This document shows, piece by piece, positions 1-7,036 of a stretch of DNA of 10,842 nt. The notes under the pieces are model-generated. The model was not told the DNA's origin and did not search any database. It saw only the letters and a list, made by a program, of their open reading frames with translations. Every line of letters starts with the position of its first letter. The stretch's first letter is position 1. The DNA is taken from NCBI GenBank assembly GCA_022709625.1, contig JAKLIL010000039.1, positions 1-10,842 of the forward strand. Reading direction: 5' to 3'. Source of the stretch: Verrucomicrobiota bacterium (lineage in GTDB: Bacteria > Verrucomicrobiota > Kiritimatiellia > CAIQIC01 > Lenti-01). The position numbers were made by a program, and so were the translations under genes.

Positions 1-105
1 ACGCCGTCGGGCGATGGGCTGACGGAAACCATCGAATACCAGATTCCACCGGAAACCCTGCCCTGCCCGCGCTTTTTCCGCTTGCGCATCCGCATGGCGG
101 AATAG
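1..105 (+). CDS. 3' end of an unidentified protein, partial
   Basis: Reading frame 1 is open from the left edge to a TAG at 103-105 and gives 34 residues, ending PRFFRLRIRMAE. A terminal FFRLR sequence is common at the very end of large secreted, repeat-rich proteins in Verrucomicrobiota/Kiritimatiellota, but too little is visible to assign a family. The gene converges on the regulator at 197-772, and the 91-bp gap between them contains hairpins. I call it coding because it runs without a stop from the edge and ends in this recognisable tail. The fragment is short, so the call is moderate. Confidence 0.5.
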   Translation, partial: TPSGDGLTETIEYQIPPETLPCPRFFRLRIRMAE

Positions 106-199
106 TTCTCCGCGACCCGAGGCGTCGCGCGGAGTGGGCCCCCGTACATTCGAGGGACCTGACCGCCATAGGGCCGCCCCTCTGGCTGGGCACGCCCTA
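106..199. terminator. convergent intergenic region with two hairpins
   Basis: Just after the stop of the + strand gene, 108-134 can fold into a GC-rich hairpin (CGCGAC at 111-116 against GTCGCG at 124-129, with CTC/GAG flanks). A second hairpin lies at 169-199: TAGGGC pairs with GCCCTA, and inside it GCCC (176-179) pairs with GGGC (188-191) around an 8-nt loop. The second one includes the TAG stop of the minus-strand regulator. Neither has a U-tract, so these are not classical intrinsic terminators. Their place between two convergent genes makes an RNA 3'-end role plausible. Confidence 0.35.
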
Positions 200-772
200 C
201 AGAAGCTTCAACAGGCATTTCGCCAGCGGCGTCTCGTTGGCCGCAAGTTTCCAGGTCCGGCCATTGCGCCGGATCCAGCCCGCTTCTTCCAGAATCCCCA
301 AATGGCGCCAGAGGGTCGCAGTGGGCATGCGCGTCCTGGCCCGCCATGCTGGAAACCCAAAAGAATCCTGGCTCAACACGCGCACGATCTCCAGGCGCTT
401 GGCGTGCGAGAGTCCCTTCGCCATCGCCGCGATCCCCTCGTCCTCTTCCGGCGGAAAGCGCGCACAGATCTCCTGCAGCGCCCGCAGCAGCGGCTTCGCC
501 GACGACACCAACGGATCCGCTTCCGGATAATAGCGAACATAGCGGCCCGTGCGCTCCACCTGGACCAGCCCCCGGGATTGAAGCCGGCGCAGCTCCTGGC
601 TCGCGCGCGGCCAACTGAGCCGCTCCGCCTTCGCCAATTCAGAAACACACTGTCCCGGCTTGCCGATGATCCGCCGGATCAAGGCCAGGCGCGTCGGCCC
701 CGACAGGATCCGGCACGTGCGCCACAGGGTTGGACTCAAGCTGGGGGAAGTTTCCATTTTCATTGTTTTCAT
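197..772 (-). CDS. transcriptional regulator with two winged-helix domains (ArsR-like)
   Basis: A 191-residue cytoplasmic DNA-binding protein. Residues about 15-83 match the ArsR pattern: LSGPTRLALIRRI, then CVSELAKAERLSWPRASQELRRLQSRGLV and a wing RTGRYVRYYP. Residues about 117-178 look like a second winged helix (LSHAKRLEIVRVL, ATLWRHLGILEEAGWIRR). Usual ArsR proteins carry one such domain in about 100 residues, so this is a tandem form. The ArsR metal-site CxC motif is not present; C42 and C102 are isolated, so a metal sensor is not indicated. The start is the farthest upstream possible because an in-frame TAA precedes it closely. M4 and M6 are alternatives, and no Shine-Dalgarno sequence is visible. 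It lies alone behind gtrA on the same strand with its own AT-rich upstream region. The target is unknown; autoregulation is plausible. Confidence 0.75.
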   Translation of the reverse strand: MKTMKMETSPSLSPTLWRTCRILSGPTRLALIRRIIGKPGQCVSELAKAERLSWPRASQELRRLQSRGLVQVERTGRYVRYYPEADPLVSSAKPLLRALQEICARFPPEEDEGIAAMAKGLSHAKRLEIVRVLSQDSFGFPAWRARTRMPTATLWRHLGILEEAGWIRRNGRTWKLAANETPLAKCLLKLL

Positions 773-876
773 TATTAATTAATCATGGGATTACTGGTCA
801 AGGAATTTCCAAGGTTTCCAAAATAATTTCTGGCCGGATGCTTTCGTCAGAATATTCCATTATTAATAAATAATGA
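770..876. promoter_or_regulatory. AT-rich region with repeated palindromic sites, possible operators
   Basis: The 10-mer CATTATTAAT occurs at 770-779 and again at 858-867, both in the same orientation. The first copy overlaps the palindrome ATTAATTAAT (774-783) and the regulator's first codon. The second contains the palindrome TTATTAATAA (860-869) and lies in the inverted repeat ATTATT-N4-AATAAT (859-874). In a window this GC-rich, two such sites 88 bp apart flanking one promoter look like paired operators, with the adjacent regulator the obvious candidate binder. That link is an inference. Confidence 0.35.
774..801 (-). promoter_or_regulatory. candidate promoter of the tandem winged-helix regulator
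   Basis: Read on the minus strand, TTGACC (801-796) is followed after 16 bp by ATTAAT (779-774). These match the -35 and -10 consensus at 5/6 and 4/6. Initiation would fall near 767-766, at or inside the first codons, so either M4 or M6 is the true start on a leaderless message, or another promoter is used. The -10 lies within the perfect palindrome ATTAATTAAT (774-783), where a repressor could bind. Confidence 0.4.
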
Positions 877-933
877 AAATTTCGGGGCGTTCCGCTGCCG
901 GCAGGAAATGGAGCGGATGGCGACCGGACAGGC

Positions 934-1434
934 CTAGCCCTTGAAGACGAAATACTTCCGCATCACGTAGTTGATGGCGAGCGAACTGACCATGTTCGCC
1001 CCGAACGCGTAGGTGGTCTGCATGCCGAACTGCCGGATCAATACCCCCATCAGCGTCGTGCCCACCGTCATGCTGATGGCCGACACGGCGAGAAACAGGC
1101 CGAACTCGATCACGACGTGGTGACGGCCTGGCCGGAACACGAACAGGCGGTTGATGATGTAGCACACCGTGTTGGACACGAAGAACGCCAGCACGTTCGA
1201 AATTACCGCGTTGCGGGCGCGCACCGCGTCGGCCACGACCGGCGCGGCCAGGCCGAACAGCTTGACCAAGGGATCCTCCGGCCCCACGCACGGAAACAGC
1301 AGGAAGCCCACCAGAAAAAACGCCAGGACATGCGTGACGGTCGCAATGCCACCGGCCACGCCGTATTTGATGAACTGCACCAGCGGCGGGGCGTCGTGCG
1401 ACAGATAGTGGTTCCAGCACGCTTTCAGGCTCAT
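934..1434 (-). CDS. GtrA-like family membrane protein
   Basis: A 166-residue integral membrane protein of the GtrA/DPMS family. Members are small proteins with four membrane segments, often involved in moving polyprenyl-linked sugars across the membrane or in cell-surface polysaccharide synthesis. The family signatures are visible: FIKYGVAGG at 21-29 at the start of TM1, NVLAFFVSNTVCYIINRLFVF at 80-100 (TM2), a third segment at about 110-133, and a fourth ending NYVMRKYFVFKG at 155-166. Length is slightly above the usual 120-150 because of a longer loop between TM1 and TM2 (about 48-72). Its ATG lies one base past the TAG of greA, so the two genes are probably co-transcribed and translationally coupled. 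No glycosyltransferase is adjacent, so its substrate cannot be inferred. Confidence 0.85.
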   Translation of the reverse strand: MSLKACWNHYLSHDAPPLVQFIKYGVAGGIATVTHVLAFFLVGFLLFPCVGPEDPLVKLFGLAAPVVADAVRARNAVISNVLAFFVSNTVCYIINRLFVFRPGRHHVVIEFGLFLAVSAISMTVGTTLMGVLIRQFGMQTTYAFGANMVSSLAINYVMRKYFVFKG

Positions 1435-1435
1435 G

Positions 1436-3595
1436 CTACTTTACCCAGGCCTTGATCTCGGGCGGCAGTTCCGCGACCGTCTGCAAAACGCATTCGATTT
1501 CGGCGCCGTCTTCCGTCGGCACCAGCACCTTGTCGCCGGGGCGCTTGCCGGCCAACGCCTGGGCCAGGCGGGTGCTGGAAGCGATGATCTGTTTCTCCGG
1601 CTGCTGGTCCCATTCGCCGAGGATATGGTAGTGCTCTACGCGGCCGTCGGGATACGCCAGCGTCGCGGTGGAGCCGATGCCGGCCACGCCCTTGGGCACC
1701 TCGGAAAAGTCCGTCGGCCGCACCTTGAACATCATCGCTTCGAGATCCGCGCGGCGCGCCAGCAGCACGCGCTGCATGTCCTTGGCGGCCTTGTATTCGA
1801 AATTCTCGCTCAGATCGCCGTAACTGCGCGCCACCGCGATTTCCTTCGAGTTGGCGGGAATGTCGACGTGGATCAGCTTTTCAAGCTGCTCCTGCCGCTC
1901 GCGGTAGGACCGGTGCGAGGTGACGGCGCCGTAGCTGGCCACGGGCGCGTCCTCGGCCGCCCCCGTGATCACGCTGTGCAGATGCGGATAGAGCTTCAGG
2001 ATCTTGGCCTGGAGCACTTGGCGGTCCAGGCCCGGCCAAGCCGGCGATTCGTTGAGGCGCTTGAAGAAATCCTTCTGCCGACCCGGCGTCATGCCGTCGA
2101 ACACGGCACGAAGGAAGGCGGGGTCCTCGAACGCCTCGTGCAGCAGTTTCTGGGTCTTGAGGCGATCGCCCATGTAGTCTTGCTCGAGTTCCGCCACCAC
2201 GAGCGGCGCGAGGACCGCCGGTTCCGGCAAATCCCACGCCTCGCGCCAGGCGGGATTCCGCAGGATCCACAGCAAGCCTTCTTCGCGGACCAGATGCGTG
2301 GCGCAGGCTTCGGCCAGCATCTGGCGGCATTCTTCCCCGGCGCCTGCGCGCAGCAACAGGTCCAGCGCTTCCTGGAGGGGGGTGAAATGCAAATGCCGCA
2401 ACTGGGCCAGCAGGGTCGCGCGCGTGCCCGCCGGATCCTGCGCCCAGAGGAATTCCAGCGCGGGTTTCAGGTCCCGGGCGGGCAGATCGTGCAGCAGCGG
2501 TACGATGGCGCCGTCCCGCAGGGATTCGCGCACGACGGCCGGCCAATCGCACTCGGCGGCCGTCAATTCGAGGCGCGCGGCCACCAGCGCACCCGCCAGT
2601 TTCAGGCCCGGCTGGCGGCTCGATGCCCCGCGCAGCAGGAACGCCACCCGGTTGGCCAGAATCTGTTTCTGGCCCGGCTGGACCGCCGCCAGGCCCGTTG
2701 GACTGTCCGCCAACTCCCGCGCCCGCGCCAAAATGGATTTCAGGTCGCGTTCGTTCGCCAACTTGTCAAACCAAAGGTCGTCGTAGCCGGCGGCCCGGTC
2801 CAGCAGGCGCAGCGGATCGGTGCGCTTGGCGGGCACCGCCACCAGCGGATCGGCCTTGAGCGCCTTGCGCGCCGTCTCCCAGAAGCGCTTCCAATCGGCT
2901 TCCGGCACCAGGCCGGCTTGCACCAACTTGTCCTGCAACGCGCCCACGGTCAGCGGCCCGAAGCTGGCCAAAGCCGCCCGGACCACGTCCGCTGGCGTTT
3001 CCTTGGCCTGCCGCTGCACCGTTTCGCGGTCCCGGTACAAGCGGGCCAACAGATGGTCGGCGGCAAGCACCTCGAGGCTTTCCGCAGCCACCTTCATCGC
3101 CAACCCGTGCCGCGGCCGGCCCTGGAAATCGATTTCGAATTTTTTGTAGAGCGAATCCACCTTCTGCACGACCCCGAATCCCCACGTGCGGTGCAGGCAA
3201 AGCGCCCCCGGCTTCAGGCTTTGGAGCAGGCGGAAGCGCCGCACGCATTCCCGCGCTGCCAGTTTCTGCCCAAAGCCCGCTTCGTGAATCAGCGCCAGCA
3301 GATGCGGATTCGCGCCGGCGACCAGATCGGCCGCCTTGACCCAATCCTTGCCGGTCATCTGTTCGGGCGGCACGTTTTCGGCGCGCCACTTCAGCAGATC
3401 CACCCCGCCTTCGACGTCGCCGGCCTTGGCCAACGCTTCCTGCGCCAGCGCGGTCCATTCGCGCGTGGCGGCCGGCATTCCGGCCGCCAGACCGGCCGCC
3501 AGCACGGCGAGCCACTCGCCCGCAAGCACCGGCTCCCGCCCCAGCAATTCCACCACGCGGTTTTCCAACTCGTTCTGCCCGACCGACTCGCTCAT
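1436..3595 (-). CDS. greA: long GreA-family transcription elongation factor
   Basis: A 719-residue protein. Residues about 563-719 are a GreA/GreB domain: a coiled-coil arm (RERQEQLEKLIHVDIP onward) whose tip GDLSENFEYKAAKD (593-606) carries the acidic pair D594 and E597, equivalent to E. coli GreA D41 and E44. These coordinate the metal used to cleave backtracked RNA in the RNA polymerase channel. The C-terminal FKBP-like part follows (IGSTATLAYPDGRVEHYHILGE, then PGDKVLVPTEDG). The roughly 560-residue N-terminal part is helical and alanine/leucine rich, with a beta-rich segment at 135-168 (HRTWGFGVVQKVDSLYKKFEIDF). Ordinary GreA is about 158 residues; Chlamydia GreA is about 715 with the same layout. 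The ATG at 3595 is preceded by AAGGA about ten bases upstream; the open frame continues further, but without a ribosome site or plausible sequence. It is followed directly by gtrA. Confidence 0.88.
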   Translation of the reverse strand: MSESVGQNELENRVVELLGREPVLAGEWLAVLAAGLAAGMPAATREWTALAQEALAKAGDVEGGVDLLKWRAENVPPEQMTGKDWVKAADLVAGANPHLLALIHEAGFGQKLAARECVRRFRLLQSLKPGALCLHRTWGFGVVQKVDSLYKKFEIDFQGRPRHGLAMKVAAESLEVLAADHLLARLYRDRETVQRQAKETPADVVRAALASFGPLTVGALQDKLVQAGLVPEADWKRFWETARKALKADPLVAVPAKRTDPLRLLDRAAGYDDLWFDKLANERDLKSILARARELADSPTGLAAVQPGQKQILANRVAFLLRGASSRQPGLKLAGALVAARLELTAAECDWPAVVRESLRDGAIVPLLHDLPARDLKPALEFLWAQDPAGTRATLLAQLRHLHFTPLQEALDLLLRAGAGEECRQMLAEACATHLVREEGLLWILRNPAWREAWDLPEPAVLAPLVVAELEQDYMGDRLKTQKLLHEAFEDPAFLRAVFDGMTPGRQKDFFKRLNESPAWPGLDRQVLQAKILKLYPHLHSVITGAAEDAPVASYGAVTSHRSYRERQEQLEKLIHVDIPANSKEIAVARSYGDLSENFEYKAAKDMQRVLLARRADLEAMMFKVRPTDFSEVPKGVAGIGSTATLAYPDGRVEHYHILGEWDQQPEKQIIASSTRLAQALAGKRPGDKVLVPTEDGAEIECVLQTVAELPPEIKAWVK

Positions 3596-3754
3596 GCCAC
3601 CTGCTTCCTTGCCCATGCGCACGGGAGAAAAACAAATCGCCGCCTTAAAAGCAAGCCGAGCCCTTTTCACTTGCGGAGGCCGCCGGGAACAGGTAGCGTG
3701 CGGCCTCTTCCCGACGGCCGTGCCGATGCCGGGAACCAACGAAAGGGTACCGCC
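3596..3754. promoter_or_regulatory. divergent intergenic region between greA and pckG
   Basis: This 159-bp gap must hold promoters for both directions. No strong -35/-10 pair is obvious. The best + strand candidate is weak: TTGCGG at 3671-3676, 17 bp, TAGCGT at 3694-3699. An imperfect 12-bp inverted repeat (3678-3689 with 3708-3719, one mismatch, 18-nt loop) spans the -10 candidate. An alternative perfect 7-bp pairing, GAGGCCG (3676-3682) with CGGCCTC (3701-3707), excludes it. The pckG ribosome site AAAGGG is at 3742-3747, seven bases before the ATG. Confidence 0.3.
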
Positions 3755-5569
3755 ATGATGACGAACAACCGCAAGCTGCTGGATTGGGTGAAGAACGTCG
3801 CCGCGCTGTGCAAGCCCGACGCCATCCACTGGTGCGACGGCTCGCAGGAGGAGAACGACCGCCTGTGCGCCCAGGCCGAGGCGGCCGGCACGTTCATCCG
3901 CCTGAATCCCGCCAAGCGGCCCAATTCGTTCCTCGTCTTTTCCGATCCGGCCGACGTCGCCCGCGTCGAGGACCGCACGTTCGTGGCAACCACGGATCCC
4001 CGCGAAGCCGGCCCCAACAACAACTGGCGCGATCCCGTCGAGCTGAAGGCCACGATGCGCAAGCTCTACGACGGCTGCATGCGCGGCCGCACGATGTACG
4101 TCATCCCCTTCAGTATGGGGCCCATCGGCTCGCCCATCGCCCACATCGGCGTCGAGCTGACCGATTCCATCTACGTCGTGGTCAATATGCGCATTATGAC
4201 GCGCATCGGCGACGCCGTCCTCGAAGCCCTCGGCGACAACGGCGAGTTCGTCGAATGCCTGCATTCCGTCGGCGCGCCGCTGGCGCCCGGCCAGAAGGAC
4301 GTGCCCTGGCCCTGCAACGCCGAGAACAAGTACATCTCCCACTTCCCCGAAGATCCCTCGATCTGGTCCTACGGCTCCGGCTACGGCGGCAACGCGCTAC
4401 TGGGCAAGAAATGCTTCGCGCTGCGCATCGCCTCCACGATGGCGCGCCGCCAGGGCTGGATGGCCGAGCATATGCTGATCCTCGGCCTCACCAATCCGGC
4501 CGGCCAGAAGATCTACGTGGCCGCCGCCTTCCCGAGCGCCTGCGGCAAGACCAATCTCGCGATGCTCCAGCCCACCCTGCCCGGCTGGAAGGCCGAATGC
4601 GTCGGCGACGACATCTGCTGGATGAAGTTCGACCAGAACGGCCAACTCCGCGCCATCAATCCCGAGGCCGGCTTCTTCGGCGTCGCTCCCGGCACGTCGA
4701 TGAAATCCAACCCCAACGCGATGCGCTCGCTCCGCGCCAACTGCATCTATACCAACTGCGCCCTCACCGCCGACAACGACGTCTGGTGGGAGGAATTGAC
4801 CGACGAACCGCCCGCGGAACTGACTTCGTGGAAGCGCGAGAAATGGACGCCGGGCTGCGGGCAAAAGGCCGCCAACCCCAACGCGCGCTACACCGCGCCC
4901 GCCCGCCAGTGCCCCGTCATCGATCCGGCCTGGGAAGATCCCGCAGGCGTGCCGATTGCGGCGATCCTGTTCGGCGGCCGCCGCCCCGGCACCGTGCCGC
5001 TGTGCTTCGAGGCCCCGAACTGGCAGTACGGCACGTTCCTCGGCTCCATCCAGGCCAGCGAAACCACCGCCGCCGCCGCCGGCAGCGTCGGCGTCCTGCG
5101 CTACGACCCGATGGCGATGCTCCCCTTCTGCGGCTACAATATGGGCGACTACTTCGCCCACTGGCTCTCGATGCCCGGCCGCGCCCCCAACGCGCAGATG
5201 CCCCGCGTGTTCTTCGTCAACTGGTTCCGCAAGTCCGCCGACGGCCGCTGGCTCTGGCCCGGCTTCGGCGAAAACTCGCGCGTGCTCAAGTGGATCTTCG
5301 AACGCATCGAAGGCACGGCCGCCGCCGCCGAAACGCCCATCGGCCTTCTGCCCGCCCCCGGCGCCATCGACGTCGCGGGTCTCGACGTGGCCGCCGAGGA
5401 TATGCGCGAACTGCTCTCCGTGGATGCCGCGGCCTGGCTCAAGGACCTGCCCGCCATCCGCGCCCACTACGACAAGTTCGGCGACGCCATCCCCGCCGCC
5501 TTGCACAAGGAACTCGACGACTTCGAGGCGCGCCTGCAGGCCGCCGCGAAGCAAGCGGACCCAAGGTAG
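3755..5569 (+). CDS. pckG: phosphoenolpyruvate carboxykinase (GTP)
   Basis: A 604-residue cytosolic enzyme converting oxaloacetate and GTP to phosphoenolpyruvate, GDP and CO2, the first committed step of gluconeogenesis. It is clearly the GTP class: the P-loop AAFPSACGKTNLAM is at 257-270 with the class-typical reactive cysteine C263. The metal ligands line up with the human enzyme: K219 in GYGGNALLGKKC, H239 in AEHM, and D286 in VGDDICWMKFD. Other family blocks are R83 (substrate contact), GRTMYVIPFSMGPIGSP at 111-127, NPEAGFFGVAPGTS at 302-315, FGGRRP at 406-411 and FRKSADGRWLWPGFGENSR at 491-509. Length is normal, so it appears intact. The ATG at 3755 has AAAGGG at good spacing; a second ATG follows immediately and could also serve. 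It is first in a + strand cluster and is followed 44 bp later by a MoaD-like gene. Confidence 0.97.
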   Translation: MMTNNRKLLDWVKNVAALCKPDAIHWCDGSQEENDRLCAQAEAAGTFIRLNPAKRPNSFLVFSDPADVARVEDRTFVATTDPREAGPNNNWRDPVELKATMRKLYDGCMRGRTMYVIPFSMGPIGSPIAHIGVELTDSIYVVVNMRIMTRIGDAVLEALGDNGEFVECLHSVGAPLAPGQKDVPWPCNAENKYISHFPEDPSIWSYGSGYGGNALLGKKCFALRIASTMARRQGWMAEHMLILGLTNPAGQKIYVAAAFPSACGKTNLAMLQPTLPGWKAECVGDDICWMKFDQNGQLRAINPEAGFFGVAPGTSMKSNPNAMRSLRANCIYTNCALTADNDVWWEELTDEPPAELTSWKREKWTPGCGQKAANPNARYTAPARQCPVIDPAWEDPAGVPIAAILFGGRRPGTVPLCFEAPNWQYGTFLGSIQASETTAAAAGSVGVLRYDPMAMLPFCGYNMGDYFAHWLSMPGRAPNAQMPRVFFVNWFRKSADGRWLWPGFGENSRVLKWIFERIEGTAAAAETPIGLLPAPGAIDVAGLDVAAEDMRELLSVDAAAWLKDLPAIRAHYDKFGDAIPAALHKELDDFEARLQAAAKQADPR

Positions 5570-5590
5570 GGACGGCGCCCCGCGCCGTCC
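5570..5590 (+). repeat. perfect 9-bp hairpin directly after the pckG stop
   Basis: GGACGGCGC (5570-5578) pairs perfectly with GCGCCGTCC (5582-5590) around a CCC loop, starting one base after the TAG. A short T run, TTTT, occurs at 5594-5597 but is separated by AGG. It could attenuate read-through into moaD, stabilise the pckG 3' end, or be one copy of a dispersed palindrome. It is too weak in U to call a terminator with confidence. Confidence 0.5.
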
Positions 5591-5613
5591 AGGTTTTCGG
5601 CCTGGCCGACAAG

Positions 5614-5859
5614 ATGAAGAAAAAAATCGTCCTCCGCTACTTCGCCCTCGTCGGCGCCCGGCGCGGCACGCAAACCGAGCCCTACGAAACCGAAGCCGCC
5701 ACCGCGCGCCAACTCCTGCACGAAATCCAGGCCGGCGGGAAGATTCCCCTCACCACCAACATCGTCAAGGCCGCCATCAACGGCGAGTTCGTCGAGTGGG
5801 ACGCCCCGCTCCGGGACGGCGACCAAGTCACCCTCCTGCCCCCGTTCTCCGGGGGCTGA
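5614..5859 (+). CDS. moaD: MoaD-like beta-grasp sulfur carrier protein (molybdopterin synthase small subunit)
   Basis: An 81-residue protein, the same length as E. coli MoaD. It ends PPFSGG, the double-glycine tail that is adenylated and thiocarboxylated by MoaB/MoeB-type enzymes before MoaD passes sulfur to precursor Z together with MoaE. The beta-grasp pattern is visible: KKIVLRYFALVGARRG at 3-18, then a helix TARQLLHEIQ (30-39), then VKAAINGEFVEWDAPLRDGDQVTLLPPFSGG at 51-81. DGDQVTLLPP fits MoaD better than ThiS, which usually ends in an FVGG-like tail. The ATG at 5614 lacks a clear ribosome site and no better in-frame start exists. No moaE, moaA or moeB is adjacent, so its partner must lie elsewhere. 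A related carrier role, such as tungsten cofactor synthesis, is possible. Confidence 0.82.
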   Translation: MKKKIVLRYFALVGARRGTQTEPYETEAATARQLLHEIQAGGKIPLTTNIVKAAINGEFVEWDAPLRDGDQVTLLPPFSGG

Positions 5860-5879
5860 TCCGTCTCCGCGGCCGCGCC

Positions 5880-6419
5880 ATGAATCGGGCTGGAAGAACG
5901 CCAAGTTTCCTCTGCCGCCTGTGCGTGGCGGGGCTCTGGCTTGCCGCGGGGCTCGCTGATGCGGCCACGAATGCCGCCGGCCTGGTCGAGATCGACTCCG
6001 CCGCCGCCGGCAACGCGAATTTCCGCATGCGGATCGTCGAGCTGGAACGCGGACCCAAGACCTCGCTCCTGAAATTGACGTACGAAAAGATGGGTTCGTC
6101 GGTCGGTTCGAGCATGTTCATCATGTCCGCCTTCTACGAAATCGCCCAGATCCGGGGCACGGCCTATTTTGCCAACCTGAAGGAATGGGAAGACGGGACG
6201 GGCGCCCGCTTCTACGTCGGGGGCTTTACGGACAACGCGACCGCCGATCTCGCGGATGAATTCGGCGCGGAGTTCGCCGCCGAGAACGAATTTGGCCAAC
6301 CGCGCAGGTTGGTCGGCGTGTCCGAGGTCCGGATCCTCTTTGAACGAAACATCCTGCCCGCTCCTTGCCGCGGACCGGCGGCAGCCCCCCCGGTCCCGGC
6401 CGAAAGCCCCCCGCCATGA
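5880..6419 (+). CDS. uncharacterised secreted protein
   Basis: A 179-residue protein I do not recognise. The N-terminus is a typical Sec signal peptide: R3 and R6, a hydrophobic core at about 10-25 (FLCRLCVAGLWLAAGL), and a likely cleavage near ADAA at 26-29. There is no lipobox at the expected position. The mature part has a conserved-looking core: VGSSMFIMSAFYEIAQIRG (75-93), TAYFANLKEWEDG (94-106), then FYVGGFTDNATADLADEFG (111-129). The last 20 residues are proline/alanine rich and probably disordered. Its start is 20 bp after moaD, and its TGA overlaps the ATG of the methyltransferase, so it belongs to the same operon. The core resembles small uncharacterised proteobacterial lipoproteins in its Gly-Ser-Met-Phe and Lys-Glu-Trp pattern, but that is an impression only. 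Confidence 0.75.
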   Translation: MNRAGRTPSFLCRLCVAGLWLAAGLADAATNAAGLVEIDSAAAGNANFRMRIVELERGPKTSLLKLTYEKMGSSVGSSMFIMSAFYEIAQIRGTAYFANLKEWEDGTGARFYVGGFTDNATADLADEFGAEFAAENEFGQPRRLVGVSEVRILFERNILPAPCRGPAAAPPVPAESPPP

Positions 6420-7021
6420 GAACCTATCCCCGCACCTGGCTCCGCCCCACGCGCGCCCTCGCCCGCGACCTCGATGCGCTGCTGACGAACATTCGCCGCA
6501 ACGCCAGGAAAGGCATCCAGCTCGGCGCCGGCCACAACCTCATCCCCGGACTGGTCAATTGCGACTTGTTCAATCCCGCGGCCGACGTCAAGGCCGATGC
6601 CTGCGACCTGCACATATTCGCTGACGGCGAAGTGGACCTGCTGGAAACCCACCACATGATCGAACACCTCTCGCTCGAAGCCACGGACCGGGCCTTGCGG
6701 GAATGGTACCGCGTCCTGGCCCCGAACGGCCTTTTGGTCATAACTTTTCCCGACTTCACGGCCATCGCCCGCCGCTGGCTCCGCTACGCGTGGACCTATT
6801 GGTTCCGGCCGCGGCCCGCCCGCATCGACTACCTGGTCAAAATGATCGTCGGCTCGCAGGAAAACGACGGCATGTACCACCGCAACGTGTTCGACCGCCA
6901 CCGCATGCGCCGGCTGCTGGCCGCCCATGGGTTTCGGATCGAATTCACCGCTATTCCCTATCCCCGCCGGCCTACCCCGTCCCGGCTGGTCGTCGCGGCG
7001 AAAACCGCCGGCGGCGGTTGA
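6416..7021 (+). CDS. class I SAM-dependent methyltransferase
   Basis: A 201-residue methyltransferase of the Methyltransf_11-like group. Motif I is QLGAGHN (35-41), followed by GLVNCDLF with acidic D50 placed to bind the ribose of SAM. The HMIEHL segment (80-85) and REWYRVLAPNGLLVITFPDF (95-114) are the usual motif III region, often seen in enzymes of cell-surface glycan or lipid modification. The substrate is not evident. The start is the ATG at 6416 that overlaps the TGA of the upstream gene (ATGA), indicating translational coupling; an in-frame ATG 17 codons earlier would lie inside the upstream coding sequence. It is the last gene of the pckG cluster and converges on leuA. Confidence 0.85.
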   Translation: MRTYPRTWLRPTRALARDLDALLTNIRRNARKGIQLGAGHNLIPGLVNCDLFNPAADVKADACDLHIFADGEVDLLETHHMIEHLSLEATDRALREWYRVLAPNGLLVITFPDFTAIARRWLRYAWTYWFRPRPARIDYLVKMIVGSQENDGMYHRNVFDRHRMRRLLAAHGFRIEFTAIPYPRRPTPSRLVVAAKTAGGG

Positions 7022-7036
7022 GCCGCTGGCGGCGGG

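Noticed and set aside
895..904. Perfect palindrome CTGCCGGCAG after gtrA
   Set aside because: Ten bases of GC-rich symmetry are common by chance here, and it lacks a loop or U-tract to act as a terminator.
1433..3754. Very long open frame on the + strand running into pckG
   Set aside because: It is antisense to the clearly coding greA and has no recognisable domain; long opposite-strand frames are expected from GC-rich codon use. The true pckG start is at 3755.
3596..4342. In-frame extension of greA by 249 codons to 4342
   Set aside because: It would overlap the conserved N-terminal third of pckG on the other strand and has no domain or ribosome site; the start at 3595 has AAGGA and gives a length matching Chlamydia GreA.
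4397..5554. 385-codon minus-strand open frame within pckG
   Set aside because: Shadow of the strongly conserved pckG reading frame; glycine/alanine/valine-rich sequence without motifs.
5838..5856. Perfect 7-bp hairpin at the end of moaD
   Set aside because: GCCCCCG/CGGGGGC arises from the Pro-Pro...Gly-Gly codons of the obligatory C-terminal tail and has no U-tract, so it is most simply a coding by-product.
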